Shown: positions 46,888-56,355, counted from the stretch's first letter. The stretch: DNA of 64,000 nt from Methylovulum psychrotolerans (GCF_002923755.1 NZ_PGFZ01000007.1:212062-276061); one strand, 5' to 3'. Notes: generated by a model from the letters alone, not told the origin. A program made the numbers and translations.

Positions 46888-47634
46888 ATGACTTACCAGT
46901 TTACCGTTAGCCCTGATTTTCCCCCCGACCATTTGTCGGGATGGTATATTTTTAATACGTGGCTACAGAAACAGACAGGTGAAGGGATTCATCTGGAAAT
47001 GTACAACAGCTTTCAAGCCCAGCGGTCAGTCATTGAGAATGACGGCATCGATCTGATTTACGCCAACCCCTTTGATGCCGCCATGTTAGTCCGCGACAAG
47101 GGTTTTTTTCCGTTGGTGCGCCCTAGAGGCATTACTGACGAGGCAATTATCGCCGTCAATGCCGATAGCGCGGCCCATGATGTCGCAGATTTGTCGCCTG
47201 GCACCACGATTGCCATGACTGATGACCCGGATGTCCGCATGATGGGTATGATCTTGCTGGAAGCAGGCGACATTTACGCAAATAATTCCCAGACCATCCC
47301 TTGCGATGCCTATATTTTAGTCGCTAAGCAGTTATTGCAAGGCCATGCTGATGTCGGGGTGTTTCTTGCCGAGGCTTATGATAATTTGTCCGGCCTGATT
47401 AAAAGTAAATTACGGGTGCTGGTCAGAAGCGAAATTAGCGTTATTAACCATTCATTGATGCTAGGCCCTAAATTGGCGCATCGCCAGCACGAGTGGCAGG
47501 AACTGCTAGTGGCGATGGGTAGTGACGATAAAAGCACGGCTGTACTGAAAAGCCTGGGCTTTTCGGCATGGGAGAAAATCGAATATGAAGAAATGGAATT
47601 TATGATTGATTTAATGGATACCTTAGCGGTATAG
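46888..47634 (+). CDS. PhnD-like substrate-binding protein without signal peptide
   Basis: 248 residues of the COG3221 phosphonate-binding-type periplasmic protein fold: N-lobe YQFTVSPDFPPDHLSGWYIFNTWLQKQTGEGIHLEMYNSFQAQRSVIE, hinge DLIYANPFDAAMLV, and C-lobe ARTI-like TTIAMTDDPDVRMMGMILLEAGDIYA. Unlike transporter partners it has no signal peptide or lipobox, so it should stay in the cytoplasm. It may bind a small ligand as a sensor for the GTPase system. Last gene of the set; a strong terminator follows. Confidence 0.85.
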   Translation: MTYQFTVSPDFPPDHLSGWYIFNTWLQKQTGEGIHLEMYNSFQAQRSVIENDGIDLIYANPFDAAMLVRDKGFFPLVRPRGITDEAIIAVNADSAAHDVADLSPGTTIAMTDDPDVRMMGMILLEAGDIYANNSQTIPCDAYILVAKQLLQGHADVGVFLAEAYDNLSGLIKSKLRVLVRSEISVINHSLMLGPKLAHRQHEWQELLVAMGSDDKSTAVLKSLGFSAWEKIEYEEMEFMIDLMDTLAV

Positions 47635-47660
47635 GGGCCATTAGCCTGATAGCGGTAAAC

Positions 47661-47695
47661 AAGCCCGTTCCTGCTGATGCAGGAACGGGCTTTTT
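47661..47695. terminator. Bidirectional terminator between the GTPase operon and phoR
   Basis: Perfect 14-bp stem AAGCCCGTTCCTGC/GCAGGAACGGGCTT (47661-47674 with 47679-47692), 4-nt loop TGAT, T-run on the + strand. The convergent phoR ends nearby at 47714. Confidence 0.9.
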
Positions 47696-47713
47696 ATTGT
47701 ATGCGGGCGGCGA

Positions 47714-48997
47714 TTAGCCGCTGCAACAGACCCGCTTCAGCGGGAAGTGACAACTAAAGCAACTGCCTTTACCCAATTCGCTGGTGATTGCTAAGGTCGC
47801 TTCATGACGCATCAGAACATGTTTGACAATCGCCAAGCCCAAGCCGGTGCCGGGTATCTTGCTGCGGCGCTTGTTCTCGACCCGATAAAAGCGTTCGGTG
47901 ACCCTAGGAATATCAGACGCGGCGATGCCTTCGCCAAAATCTTCAATATCTAGGACAATTTCGTCTTTACCTTGATACCAGCGCACTTTCACCACCGAAT
48001 CGTCAGGCGAATATTTTAGCGCGTTGCCGAGCAGATTGGTAAAGGCGCTGCGCAAGTCTTGTTCTTCGCCGTACAGATGGGCGGCGGTCTCCAAGGTCAA
48101 CTCAATGCGTCGGGAGGCGTTTTCCATGGTGTCGCCTTCTTTACAGATCTGGCCTAATAGGGCCGGCACATCAATGCACTGGGTTTTTTTCTGTTGCGTC
48201 TCCAAACGGGTCAAAAGTAACAAGTCATCGACTAGATGTTGCATCCGCTCGGTTTGCCCGCGCATTTCCTTGAAAGAATTGGTCAGCAGCGGCGAGGTGT
48301 CGTCGTCCATATCCTGCAAAGTTTCCAGATAGCCTTTCAGGACGGTCAGCGGGGTGCGCAGCTCATGCGAGACATTGGCGACAAAGTCTTTGCGCATAAT
48401 TTGCATTTTTTTCAATTGCGTCACGTCTTGCGCCAACAATAAGCGCAGGCCGGAGCCGTAGCAGATAACCCGCACTTCCAAGGTGATGCGGTTATTTAAC
48501 GGCGACGGCAAGATGACCGGTTCGCTGTAGTTGCCCGATTTCAGATAACGGATAAAATCGGGGAAACGCAGTAAGTTGACGATACGCTGGCCTTTGTCCG
48601 ATTGCTGCAAACCCAACACCAGCCGTGCCGCCTTATTGGCCCATTCAATCTCATCATTAGCCCGCAACACCACCGCCGCATCGGGTAAGGCTTCGGTGGA
48701 CTGGCGGAACTGCTCGATCATTTTGCGCAGTTTTTTCTTACGCCGTTTATCGCTTTTTTTAATCCGGTAGATATGATAATAAATTTCTTCCCATATTCCG
48801 GTGGTTTTCGGGTAGATGCCTTTACCCCCGGCGCTGATCCAGCGTTCAAAACGGCGGATTTGCAACAGCTGACAGACCCATAAGAATAGCGTGACCAAAA
48901 ACAGGGCAGGGAACAGCACCCCGGCAATGGCCCCGATAATACAGGCGGATAACAATAGCAGTGAAGCGGTGATTAATTCTTTTCGCCAAACACTCAT
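47714..48997 (-). CDS. phoR: Phosphate regulon sensor histidine kinase PhoR
   Basis: 427-residue kinase. Two N-terminal membrane helices (LLLSACIIGAIAGVLFPALFLVTLFLWV), a PAS region (DAAVVLRANDEIEWANKAARLVLGL), HisKA with the phospho-His in FVANVSHELRTPLTVLKGYL and a C-terminal HATPase domain (DEIVLDIEDFGEGIAASDIPRVTERFYRVE, GTGLGLAIVKHVLMRH). It pairs with phoB upstream by 5 bp. In the Pho system it senses Pst transporter state via PhoU. Confidence 0.93.
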   Translation of the reverse strand: MSVWRKELITASLLLLSACIIGAIAGVLFPALFLVTLFLWVCQLLQIRRFERWISAGGKGIYPKTTGIWEEIYYHIYRIKKSDKRRKKKLRKMIEQFRQSTEALPDAAVVLRANDEIEWANKAARLVLGLQQSDKGQRIVNLLRFPDFIRYLKSGNYSEPVILPSPLNNRITLEVRVICYGSGLRLLLAQDVTQLKKMQIMRKDFVANVSHELRTPLTVLKGYLETLQDMDDDTSPLLTNSFKEMRGQTERMQHLVDDLLLLTRLETQQKKTQCIDVPALLGQICKEGDTMENASRRIELTLETAAHLYGEEQDLRSAFTNLLGNALKYSPDDSVVKVRWYQGKDEIVLDIEDFGEGIAASDIPRVTERFYRVENKRRSKIPGTGLGLAIVKHVLMRHEATLAITSELGKGSCFSCHFPLKRVCCSG

Positions 48998-49002
48998 GCA
49001 GG

Positions 49003-49695
49003 TTATTCCATTAGGGAAAAACGGTAGCCAAAGCCGCGCACGGTCTGCACCAAGTCTTCCCGCCCGTGTTCGCCGAGAATTTTGCGCAGGCGGCGGATAT
49101 GCACGTCAATCGTGCGCTCTTCAATATAGACGCTACGCCCCCAAACTTGATCGAGCAATTGGGTGCGGCTGTAGACTTTGTCGGGGTGGGTCATAAAAAA
49201 TTGCATCAGGCGGAATTCGGTCGGGCTGACCTCCAATTGCTTATCGCCGATGCTGAGCCGGTGTTGCTCGGTATCCAGCACTAAATCGCCCAAGGCTATT
49301 TGCGCCAAGCCTTGGATTTTGCCGCTACGGCGCAGCACCGCGCGGACTCTGGCCACCAATTCTTTCGGTGAGAAAGGCTTGGTGATGTAGTCGTCAGCGC
49401 CGATCTCCAGGCCTCTGACCTTATCTTCCTCTTCGCCGCGGGCGGTCAGTAAAATAATCGGCAAATCCCGGTAAACAGGCTCTTTTTTTAAGCGTCTCGC
49501 CCATTCGACACCGCTAATGCCGGGCAACATCCAGTCTAATAAGATCAAATCGGGTGAAATATCATTTAAGGCCTTCTGGGCATCTTCAGCATCTACGGCG
49601 GCAATGGATTTAAAACCCGCTTGCTCAAGCACCATCATCAGCATACCCCGGATGGCATCTTCATCTTCAACAACAAGAATATTCAATCTCGACAT
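49003..49695 (-). CDS. phoB: Phosphate regulon response regulator PhoB
   Basis: 230-residue OmpR/PhoB-type regulator. N-terminal receiver with acidic E-D-E pocket (VVEDEDA), phospho-Asp in [10 protein letters not shown] and Lys in [12 protein letters not shown]-terminal winged helix ([45 protein letters not shown]). It controls phosphate starvation genes by binding Pho boxes. Same direction and 5 bp from phoR. Confidence 0.95.
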   Translation of the reverse strand: MSRLNILVVEDEDAIRGMLMMVLEQAGFKSIAAVDAEDAQKALNDISPDLILLDWMLPGISGVEWARRLKKEPVYRDLPIILLTARGEEEDKVRGLEIGADDYITKPFSPKELVARVRAVLRRSGKIQGLAQIALGDLVLDTEQHRLSIGDKQLEVSPTEFRLMQFFMTHPDKVYSRTQLLDQVWGRSVYIEERTIDVHIRRLRKILGEHGREDLVQTVRGFGYRFSLME

Positions 49696-49783
49696 AAGTT
49701 ATACAGCTAAAAAATAAATGATTATATCGTAACAAGCCCAGCATTGCTTTTTGATGACAACGCCGCCGCTGCTTGCCACGCGT

Positions 49784-50818
49784 TTATTTGATGGTGATGG
49801 TATGCAATGCTTCCAAGGCAGCGCTGCTATATTCATTGAAGCTGTTATCTTGATTTTCGATAAACAAGGCGGCAATTCCGGCTTTATTGGCGGCGGCAAG
49901 GCCAGCCTCACGGCCCAGGCATAATAAGGCGGTGGACCACGCGTCGGCTTGGGTGGGGTCGTTATGGAGGACAGTGACCGAAACGGTGTTATGTTCTACG
50001 GGTACGCCTAAGCGGGCATCTAAGATATGGCTGTAGCGTTTGCCGTTGACATCAAAATAGTGCCGATAAGTGCCTGAAGTCATCACCGATAACGGCTCAG
50101 ATTGGTTGATGGTGATGATTTTTTGCATGGTGCGCTCCTCCGACAAGGGTTTTTCCAACGCGATGCGCCAGGCTTCACCACTGGGCTTTTTGCCGCGTGT
50201 CTGCAATTCTCCGCCGATTTCCACCAGATAATTGTTAATGCCTTGCTGTTCCAATAACGCCGAGATACGCGCCACGCTGTAGCCTTGGGCGATGGATGAC
50301 AGGTCTATGCGTAAATGGGGGTTGAGCTTGCGTAAATGGGTTTTGTCCAGCACTTCGATTTTGGCAAACCCGACTTCTTTTAAGGTGGCCTGTAAGGCCG
50401 CTGGGGTAGGGGCGGAAAATTTGTCGGCCTTAAAGCCCCATAGGTCAAACAGCGGCTTAATGGTCAAATCATAACAGCCTGCGCTGGCGGCACTGACGGT
50501 ACGCGCGTGTTCAATTAGGCCGATGATTTCCTCATTGACGGTTTGCGGTTCGCTGCTGATGGTGGCGTTGAGTTGTTCAATCTCCGAATCGGGGCGGTAA
50601 TTCGACAATAGCTTATCAAGGCGGCTAAATTCGGCATCCGCCAAGACCTTAATAGTGTTGGTGTCCAACGGCTGGGTTGTCCAAAAACTGACATGATACG
50701 TCGTGCCTTGCGCTGCGCCGGCGAATTTTTGTAGCGGCGGCTCCGAACAGCCGGACAATATGGCGGTTAACAAGAACAGTAGGGCGAGGGCGGCGTTGCG
50801 GTAGGGATAATGGCTCAT
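49784..50818 (-). CDS. apbE: FAD:protein FMN transferase ApbE
   Basis: 344-residue periplasmic flavin transferase, lipoprotein with lipobox LSGC (AILSGCSEPP). It attaches FMN covalently to Thr of NqrB and NqrC, so it is functionally linked to the nqr operon at 26.6-32.6 kb. Motifs: YHVSFWTTQPLDTNTIKVLADAEFSRLDKLLSNYRPDSEI, LRIDLSSIAQGYSVARISALLEQQGINNYLVEIGGELQTRGKKPSGEAWRIAL with the flavin-binding pattern, and GVPVEHNTVSVTVLH. It precedes phoB on the same strand, 88 bp apart. Confidence 0.95.
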   Translation of the reverse strand: MSHYPYRNAALALLFLLTAILSGCSEPPLQKFAGAAQGTTYHVSFWTTQPLDTNTIKVLADAEFSRLDKLLSNYRPDSEIEQLNATISSEPQTVNEEIIGLIEHARTVSAASAGCYDLTIKPLFDLWGFKADKFSAPTPAALQATLKEVGFAKIEVLDKTHLRKLNPHLRIDLSSIAQGYSVARISALLEQQGINNYLVEIGGELQTRGKKPSGEAWRIALEKPLSEERTMQKIITINQSEPLSVMTSGTYRHYFDVNGKRYSHILDARLGVPVEHNTVSVTVLHNDPTQADAWSTALLCLGREAGLAAANKAGIAALFIENQDNSFNEYSSAALEALHTITIK

Positions 50819-50900
50819 GGGGATAGGGGGTTAATTTAACGGTAAGGGGGCATTATACCAAGCTGGCGGGGCTTCTAGGTAAAAGGCTGTCGCCATTTCA

Positions 50901-51851
50901 TCAGGTGGCTGACGTATCTATCACCTTAATATATTCCCCTTTAGCCTCTCTGGTCGCCCCCACCACTAGCCGTTGCTGGCCGTCTGCCGTTTGTTCCAGC
51001 ATTCCGGCGGCTTCGACGTTTTCTCCGGTTAGGGCTTGGCCGCTATAAGTGGCGGTGAAGCAGATAATGGTGGGGATGGTCGGGTGGTCGGTGCTGAACC
51101 GTGCCGGATAATCAAAGCTGTATGTATCGTCGGTAATCCGACAGTGCAGGGTCGCCGGGCCTAGTTTGCTACAATTGCCGTCTTCGGCTACGCTGTCATG
51201 CACGAGGCTGAGGTCAAATTTACGCCCGTTAATCAGGCCTTTGTTATACTTACGCCGTTCATGCCAGAGGTATTCCGGGTAGCTTAACGCCGCTTCGCGG
51301 CGTTGGTAGGCATCTTGCCAGTCTTCTTCCGCCAATTCCGCCAACAGGCCTTGCAGGGTCAGTTCGCCGACCAACAAACGGCAGTGCTTGAAAACGGCGC
51401 GGTCGTAGCATACCAAGTCAATATCCGAGGCAGGGTTATGGGTGTCGACCAGTACCGAGCCGGTAATGCCGACCTCGGCTAAATTCACCCCGTGGCTTTG
51501 CAATAAATTGCCCAGTTGATAAGCGTCTTCTAACACGGCATCTGTCCGGGGGCTATGCAGCAGGGTTTGCAGGCGTTGGCGCGGGGTGTGGTGGCGGATG
51601 ATCTGGGGCAGGGGGACAGCGTGCAGATGGGCGGCGAGGTGCGGCGAAAAATGCAGATACTGGGGATGGTGGGCGTGTAAAAACGCATTGGCGGCGGCAG
51701 TGGGGTATTTTTTCCAGCCGGACGCTTCCAAGACATAGCGCAGAAAGCACAGCACCTTACCGTTTTCTAGGCCTTGGCTGACGACGGCAAATAATAGCCC
51801 TTCAGCAGTGGCAATAAAATCTTTCGGGTAAAATAGCGGTGGTTTATTCAT
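50901..51851 (-). CDS. Nucleotidyltransferase-domain protein
   Basis: 316 residues. The N-terminal part (LLFAVVSQGLENGKVLCFLRYVLEASGWKKYPT) is a helical region, and residues about 125-185 contain a nucleotidyltransferase core, GITGSVLVDTHNPASDIDLVCYDRA, with the G-S and D-x-D metal-binding residues. The C-terminus (DFLPARFSTDHPTIPTIICFTATYSGQALTGE area) is a beta domain. Similar archaeal-type proteins are described as predicted nucleotidyltransferases; the substrate is unknown. Head-to-tail with apbE. Confidence 0.75.
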   Translation of the reverse strand: MNKPPLFYPKDFIATAEGLLFAVVSQGLENGKVLCFLRYVLEASGWKKYPTAAANAFLHAHHPQYLHFSPHLAAHLHAVPLPQIIRHHTPRQRLQTLLHSPRTDAVLEDAYQLGNLLQSHGVNLAEVGITGSVLVDTHNPASDIDLVCYDRAVFKHCRLLVGELTLQGLLAELAEEDWQDAYQRREAALSYPEYLWHERRKYNKGLINGRKFDLSLVHDSVAEDGNCSKLGPATLHCRITDDTYSFDYPARFSTDHPTIPTIICFTATYSGQALTGENVEAAGMLEQTADGQQRLVVGATREAKGEYIKVIDTSAT

Positions 51852-51963
51852 AAAATGGCAAGCACAGTAAGCACGGGTTTGCTGTTATTATGCCAGTTTC
51901 GGCTTGGGCGGGGGCTAAAATCTGCCCAGCTTGGCTTTTTTTATCGTTTTCTTATTAGTTTTC

Positions 51964-53265
51964 ATGCAGATACTTTCACGCTATTTGACCCGCGCCGTTT
52001 GGCTTAAAATTCATCTCTATCTGGCGTTGGGCGGCGGCTTTTTTTTCGCTTTGATCGGCCTGACGGGTAGCCTGAATGTTTATCGGACTGAGCTGGATAC
52101 TTGGTTGAACCCGCAGTTGCAGATTGGGCAGCCACACGGGCCATACCAGTCTTTAGATAAAATGCTCGCCGCCGTTAAGGCCGCGCACCCGCAACGCTAT
52201 GGGAGTTGGACGCTGGAGTTGCCGGAGTCACCGGACAGGATGGTCATTGCGTGGTATGAAAAGCCTCAAGAGACTTATTTTGCCTATTACGCGCCGCTGA
52301 TGGTGGCGGTCAACCCTTACACCGCTGAGGTGGTCGAAAGCCGTTTCTGGGGGCAAACGGCTATGACGTGGCTGCTGGATGTCCATACCCAGCTTAAGTT
52401 GGATAGTTTCGGCTGGCAATGTGTAGGGGTGTTGGGCGCGTTGCTGATGGTGTCGGTAATGACGGGCTTGTATTTATGGTGGCCGGTGGGCGGCGATTGG
52501 CGGCGGGTGTTTGCCTTGCGCCTGACCCAAGGCATGATGCGCTTGCTGATGGATGTGCACCGTTGGCTGGGGCTGTTAAGTGCCGGGGCTTTATTGGTGT
52601 TGGCGTTTACCGGGCTGCAATTAAGTTATCCGCAGATTTTGGAGGCGTTGACCGGGGCTGAGGACATGGGGCATGGCAATAATGGCAAGCCCGTATTGAG
52701 TACCGCCCGAACTAACTCGCGTCCGGTGCGTTTGGAGGAGGCCGAATTTATCGCCCGTGGGCCGTTCCCCCGCGCCACCCTCAGGCGGGTGACTACGCCC
52801 TTGGGCGAAGACGGCACTTACCGGGTTAATGTCCGTCAAGCGGGCGAGGTGAACCAAAAGCATCCCTTTACGATGGTTTGGATAGACCGTTGGAGCGGGC
52901 ATATTAAAACCGTCCGTGACCCTAACCGTTTTACGCGTGGAGAAACCTTGATGACGTGGATGTGGCCGTTACATACGGGCGAGGCCTTAGGGGCGGCGGG
53001 GCGGTTCGCTTGGTTTTTAGCGGGGCTGTGTCCGGGATATTTTTATGTCAGTGGTTTGCTGCATTGGCTGCACCGCCGTGGCAAAGTCCAAGATAGGCCG
53101 GTGCCTTGGCATAAGCTGCGGCAAGCGGGGGTAATGGGGTTGGCGGCGGCGCAAGGGCTTTGGCGGTTCGCTTTGCCGTACGCGCAAGCGGCAGTGCAAC
53201 GGGCTAGGCCTTTAGTCCAAGCACTGTGGCTAAAAGGTCGGCAGTGGTGGGCGGCGCGGCGATGA
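51964..53265 (+). CDS. PepSY-associated inner membrane protein
   Basis: 433 residues from ATG 51964 (MQILSRYLTRAVWLKIHLYLALGGGFFFALIGLTGSLNVYRTELD), the usual start of the PiuB/iron-uptake-associated PepSY family; a TTG at 51931 is rejected. Several membrane helices (VGVLGALLMVSVMTGLYLWW, AGALLVLAFTGLQL, FAWFLAGLCPGYFYVSGLLHW) and conserved H residues (DVHRWLGLLS, MWPLHTGEALG) suggest haem or metal reductase activity, as in ferric/siderophore reductase-like proteins. It overlaps queG (ATGA). Confidence 0.88.
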   Translation: MQILSRYLTRAVWLKIHLYLALGGGFFFALIGLTGSLNVYRTELDTWLNPQLQIGQPHGPYQSLDKMLAAVKAAHPQRYGSWTLELPESPDRMVIAWYEKPQETYFAYYAPLMVAVNPYTAEVVESRFWGQTAMTWLLDVHTQLKLDSFGWQCVGVLGALLMVSVMTGLYLWWPVGGDWRRVFALRLTQGMMRLLMDVHRWLGLLSAGALLVLAFTGLQLSYPQILEALTGAEDMGHGNNGKPVLSTARTNSRPVRLEEAEFIARGPFPRATLRRVTTPLGEDGTYRVNVRQAGEVNQKHPFTMVWIDRWSGHIKTVRDPNRFTRGETLMTWMWPLHTGEALGAAGRFAWFLAGLCPGYFYVSGLLHWLHRRGKVQDRPVPWHKLRQAGVMGLAAAQGLWRFALPYAQAAVQRARPLVQALWLKGRQWWAARR

Positions 53266-54335
53266 GCGAATCTGATACCGCTATGGTTGAGTTGGCGCAA
53301 CAGATCAAGCAATGGGGGCTAGCGTTAGGGTTTCAGCAAGTCGGTATCAGCGACACGGATTTAGCGGAGGCTGAAGGCCATTTGCAGGGCTGGTTAGCCC
53401 AGGATTTTCATGGCGATATGGATTATATGCAGCGCCACGGCCTAAAACGCAGCCGCCCGGCCTTATTGCAAGAAGGTACCCGCAGTATCATTTCGGTGCG
53501 CATGGACTATTTGCCGGAAGCGGCCGCCGCCATGCACTCGATTTTGGCGGACCGGGCGGCGGCGTATATTTCCCGCTACGCTTTGGGGCGGGATTACCAT
53601 AAGGTGTTGCGGAACCGCTTGCAAAAACTGGCCGATAGAATCCAAGCCCAATGCGCCGACTTAGGCTATCGGGTGTTTGTCGACAGCGCCCCGGTGTTGG
53701 AAAAAGCCATTGCCGAAAAAGCGGGTTTAGGCTGGATAGGCAAGCATTCTAATCTACTGAACCGCAAAGCGGGCTCGTGGTTTTTTTTAGGGGAAATTTA
53801 TACCGATTTGCCACTGCCCGCTGATACGCCCACAGCTAACCATTGCGGGGTGTGTACGGCCTGTTTGGCCATTTGCCCGACCCAGGCGATTGTCGCCCCT
53901 TATCAAGTCGATGCCCGCCGCTGTGTGTCGTATTTGACGATTGAACTGCATGGCCCTATCCCGGAAGACTTGAGGCCCTTGCTGGGTAACCGCATTTACG
54001 GTTGCGACGATTGCCAGTTAGTCTGCCCGTGGAACCGTTTTGCCCATTTCAGTAACGAAAGCGATTTCCACCCTAGGCACAAGCTTAACAGCCAGCAATT
54101 GCTGGCGGTGTTTGCTTGGGATGAGGCCGAATTTTTACGCAAAACCGAAGGCTCGGCGATACGCCGGATCGGCCATGAGCGTTGGCTGCGCAATATTGCT
54201 GTGGCTTTGGGTAATGCCCAGCCCAGTCCGGCCATTATTGCCGCCTTAACGGCACGTTTGGCGCATCCCTCGGCATTGGTCAGGGAACATGTGCAATGGG
54301 CTTTACAGTGCCAGACAGGCCTTAATGATGGGTGA
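53262..54335 (+). CDS. queG: Epoxyqueuosine reductase QueG
   Basis: 357 residues from ATG 53262, overlapping the stop of the PepSY gene. It reduces epoxyqueuosine to queuosine in tRNA, using cobalamin and two [4Fe-4S] clusters. Seen: VGISDTDLAEAEGHLQGWLAQDFHGDMDYM, GKHSNLLNRKAGSWFFLGEIYTDLPLPAD, the ferredoxin motifs CGVCTACLAICPTQAI and GCDDCQLVCPWNRF, and a C-terminal HEAT-like tail (ALTARLAHPSALVREHVQWAL). Confidence 0.95.
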   Translation: MSESDTAMVELAQQIKQWGLALGFQQVGISDTDLAEAEGHLQGWLAQDFHGDMDYMQRHGLKRSRPALLQEGTRSIISVRMDYLPEAAAAMHSILADRAAAYISRYALGRDYHKVLRNRLQKLADRIQAQCADLGYRVFVDSAPVLEKAIAEKAGLGWIGKHSNLLNRKAGSWFFLGEIYTDLPLPADTPTANHCGVCTACLAICPTQAIVAPYQVDARRCVSYLTIELHGPIPEDLRPLLGNRIYGCDDCQLVCPWNRFAHFSNESDFHPRHKLNSQQLLAVFAWDEAEFLRKTEGSAIRRIGHERWLRNIAVALGNAQPSPAIIAALTARLAHPSALVREHVQWALQCQTGLNDG

Positions 54336-54345
54336 TGCTAAACTT

Positions 54346-54362
54346 GCGGGCAAGATGCCCGC
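54346..54362. terminator. Short GC hairpin after queG
   Basis: GCGGGCA (54346-54352) pairs with TGCCCGC (54356-54362) with a 3-nt loop. It lies between convergent queG and the secreted protein gene; no T-run. Confidence 0.45.
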
Positions 54363-54376
54363 GCTCCAAGGCTTGC

Positions 54377-55267
54377 TTAAGGCAATGGCTGTACCGGGTA
54401 AACTGTCCATTGCGCTCCATTAGCGGATTTTACGCCACCCGCAGTGGTATGGACAACCATGAAGTTATTGGTGACGGAACTGACCAATGCGGATGAAATG
54501 CCGTAGCAGCGGACAACGCGTCCCCATGAGGATTTGTTATTGACTTTCATAATGGCTTGTTGGGTGCTACAGCTAGAGGTCAGGTCATCCTTGTTGAGCT
54601 TAACTTTCAATGTGCCGCCAGTCAGTAGGGTCGGATCGGTTGCGGTTAAAATAATGTCAACATCAAAACTGCTGTAAATCGGTAGTTGCCCCGAAGCGGG
54701 GAATATGGCGAGGTCTACGACGTTGCGTTGATAAATGACGCGTTCAAAGGCATCGCTTTGCTCTAATCCGGTATTGGCACCGCAACGTCCGCCATTAGTG
54801 ATAGCGCCGTTAGCGGTTTGCCAGCATAAGCGGGTGCTTTGTCCGGTTGCGGAGGGGGCGTTGTCGCAAGCGTTACGGGTTAACAGATCCCCTTGATTGG
54901 CGAAGCCCCAAGAATAGTTGTTATTGAAGTACCAGCTTGTGCCGTTGGCGTTGTGCGGGGTGTTGCTGGTGCCGGTGTCAAACAATACGTCAGCGCGTAA
55001 CGCTTCCGACAATAATTGTACGGTATCGCTACCCGTCGGACGGCAAGCCAGCATCAAGTTGGAACCTGGGCATTGGTTTTGGATGGTAGCCAAGCCTGTT
55101 CCGGTAGTTTTATAGGTTTCACGGTAGCACTCATGCCAGCGGCTATTGGCGAGGGTGGCAACAGGGACATTGGTTTGTGGGCCGATAGGGTCGTAAGCAT
55201 AGGTCGTGGTACTGGCGAAAGCCGATAATGCCAGTACCATAGCAATGTAATGTTTGTTTGTGTTCAT
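54377..55267 (-). CDS. Secreted hypothetical protein
   Basis: 296 residues. Signal peptide with cleavage near STTTYA-YDP (residues about 1-24). The exported part is Asn/Thr/Ser-rich with eight or more cysteines (ECYRETYKTTG, NQCPGSNLMLACRP, RNACDNAPSATGQSTRLCWQTANG, SSCSTQQAIM, RCYG), suggesting disulphide-stabilised beta structure. Not recognised as a family. It lies alone between queG and the ABC permease; its upstream region has no clear partner. Confidence 0.8.
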   Translation of the reverse strand: MNTNKHYIAMVLALSAFASTTTYAYDPIGPQTNVPVATLANSRWHECYRETYKTTGTGLATIQNQCPGSNLMLACRPTGSDTVQLLSEALRADVLFDTGTSNTPHNANGTSWYFNNNYSWGFANQGDLLTRNACDNAPSATGQSTRLCWQTANGAITNGGRCGANTGLEQSDAFERVIYQRNVVDLAIFPASGQLPIYSSFDVDIILTATDPTLLTGGTLKVKLNKDDLTSSCSTQQAIMKVNNKSSWGRVVRCYGISSALVSSVTNNFMVVHTTAGGVKSANGAQWTVYPVQPLP

Positions 55268-55377
55268 GAAAACCTCATCCGATTAGTTAAAGTAGCTTAT
55301 GTTTAAGCATAGAAGCTAAGTGCCCGCTATTCAACCTAGGCGAACGTTTTTGTGAAAAACTACCCAAAGGCAAGGTA

Positions 55378-56355
55378 TCAGGATAATCTGACCCTAGGGT
55401 CAACCAGCGTATAAGAGATGTCGGTCAGCAACAGCCCCAGCACATACAGCAAAGAGCCTAAGAACACCATCGCCCGGACAGTGGCAAAATCTTGGTTGTT
55501 GATGGCATCAATCGTGTAGCTGCCTAGGCCGGGGATACTGAAAAACGACTCCATCACCAAACTGCCCAGAAATAAGCTTGGCAACACCACGACCACCCCG
55601 GTCAGGATCGGGATCATTGCATTGGGTAAGACGTGCCGGAACAGGGTCGCCGTTTCGCTCAGGCCTTTGGCGCGGGCGGTGCGCACATAATCCTTGCCGA
55701 CCTCTTCCAAAAACAGCGTCCGGTACCAGCGCACCCCCGAACCGATACCCGAAAACACGCCGATGATAATCGGCAAGATCAGAAACTTAACCGCTGCCCA
55801 GCCGTCGTCATAACCGGAAATAGGCACTAGCCTTAACAGCTTGCCGGCAAAAAATTGCCCGCCGATAATATAAAACAGCGACGACACCGACATCAGCAAC
55901 ACGCACAGCACCAGCCCCGCCTGTTCTAAATAGCTGTTACGGAACAGCACGATCAGTAATGCCAGACAGACATTGAGCAATAAACCCACGGCTAAGGTCG
56001 GCAAGGCCAAGGCCAAGCTAGGCAGCGCCCGTTCTTGAATATCCGCGCCGATATTCCGGCCACTGTCGGACGTGCCGAAACGGAACACAAATAGGCTGGC
56101 CGACTTTTGGAAGAAAATGGTCTGGGTCAGTTTTTCACCCCCTGGCGCGTGGCTATCCCATAGCAACGGCAAATCATAACCGTGCTGGTGTTTCCAGTTG
56201 TCGATGGCTTGCTGGGTGACATGTTTTTGCCCCAGTTGCAGCCGTGCCATATCGTCGGGGCTATTGACGATAAAAAACAGCACAAACGTCAGGATGTTAA
56301 CCCCTAGCAAAATAGGGAAGGCGTATAAAATGCGGCGGATGATGTATTGGATCAT
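55378..56355 (-). CDS. Peptide/nickel-type ABC transporter permease
   Basis: 325-residue DppB/OppB-type inner membrane permease with six helices and the EAA loop GKDYVRTARAKGLSETATLFRHVLPNAMIPIL. The N-terminal MIQYIIRRILYAFPILLGVNILTFVLFF is typical. A second permease and ATPase genes are not adjacent, which is unusual; the only same-strand partner in the window is the binding protein at 56703-58832. Either those subunits are elsewhere or the system is reduced. Confidence 0.92.
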   Translation of the reverse strand: MIQYIIRRILYAFPILLGVNILTFVLFFIVNSPDDMARLQLGQKHVTQQAIDNWKHQHGYDLPLLWDSHAPGGEKLTQTIFFQKSASLFVFRFGTSDSGRNIGADIQERALPSLALALPTLAVGLLLNVCLALLIVLFRNSYLEQAGLVLCVLLMSVSSLFYIIGGQFFAGKLLRLVPISGYDDGWAAVKFLILPIIIGVFSGIGSGVRWYRTLFLEEVGKDYVRTARAKGLSETATLFRHVLPNAMIPILTGVVVVLPSLFLGSLVMESFFSIPGLGSYTIDAINNQDFATVRAMVFLGSLLYVLGLLLTDISYTLVDPRVRLS

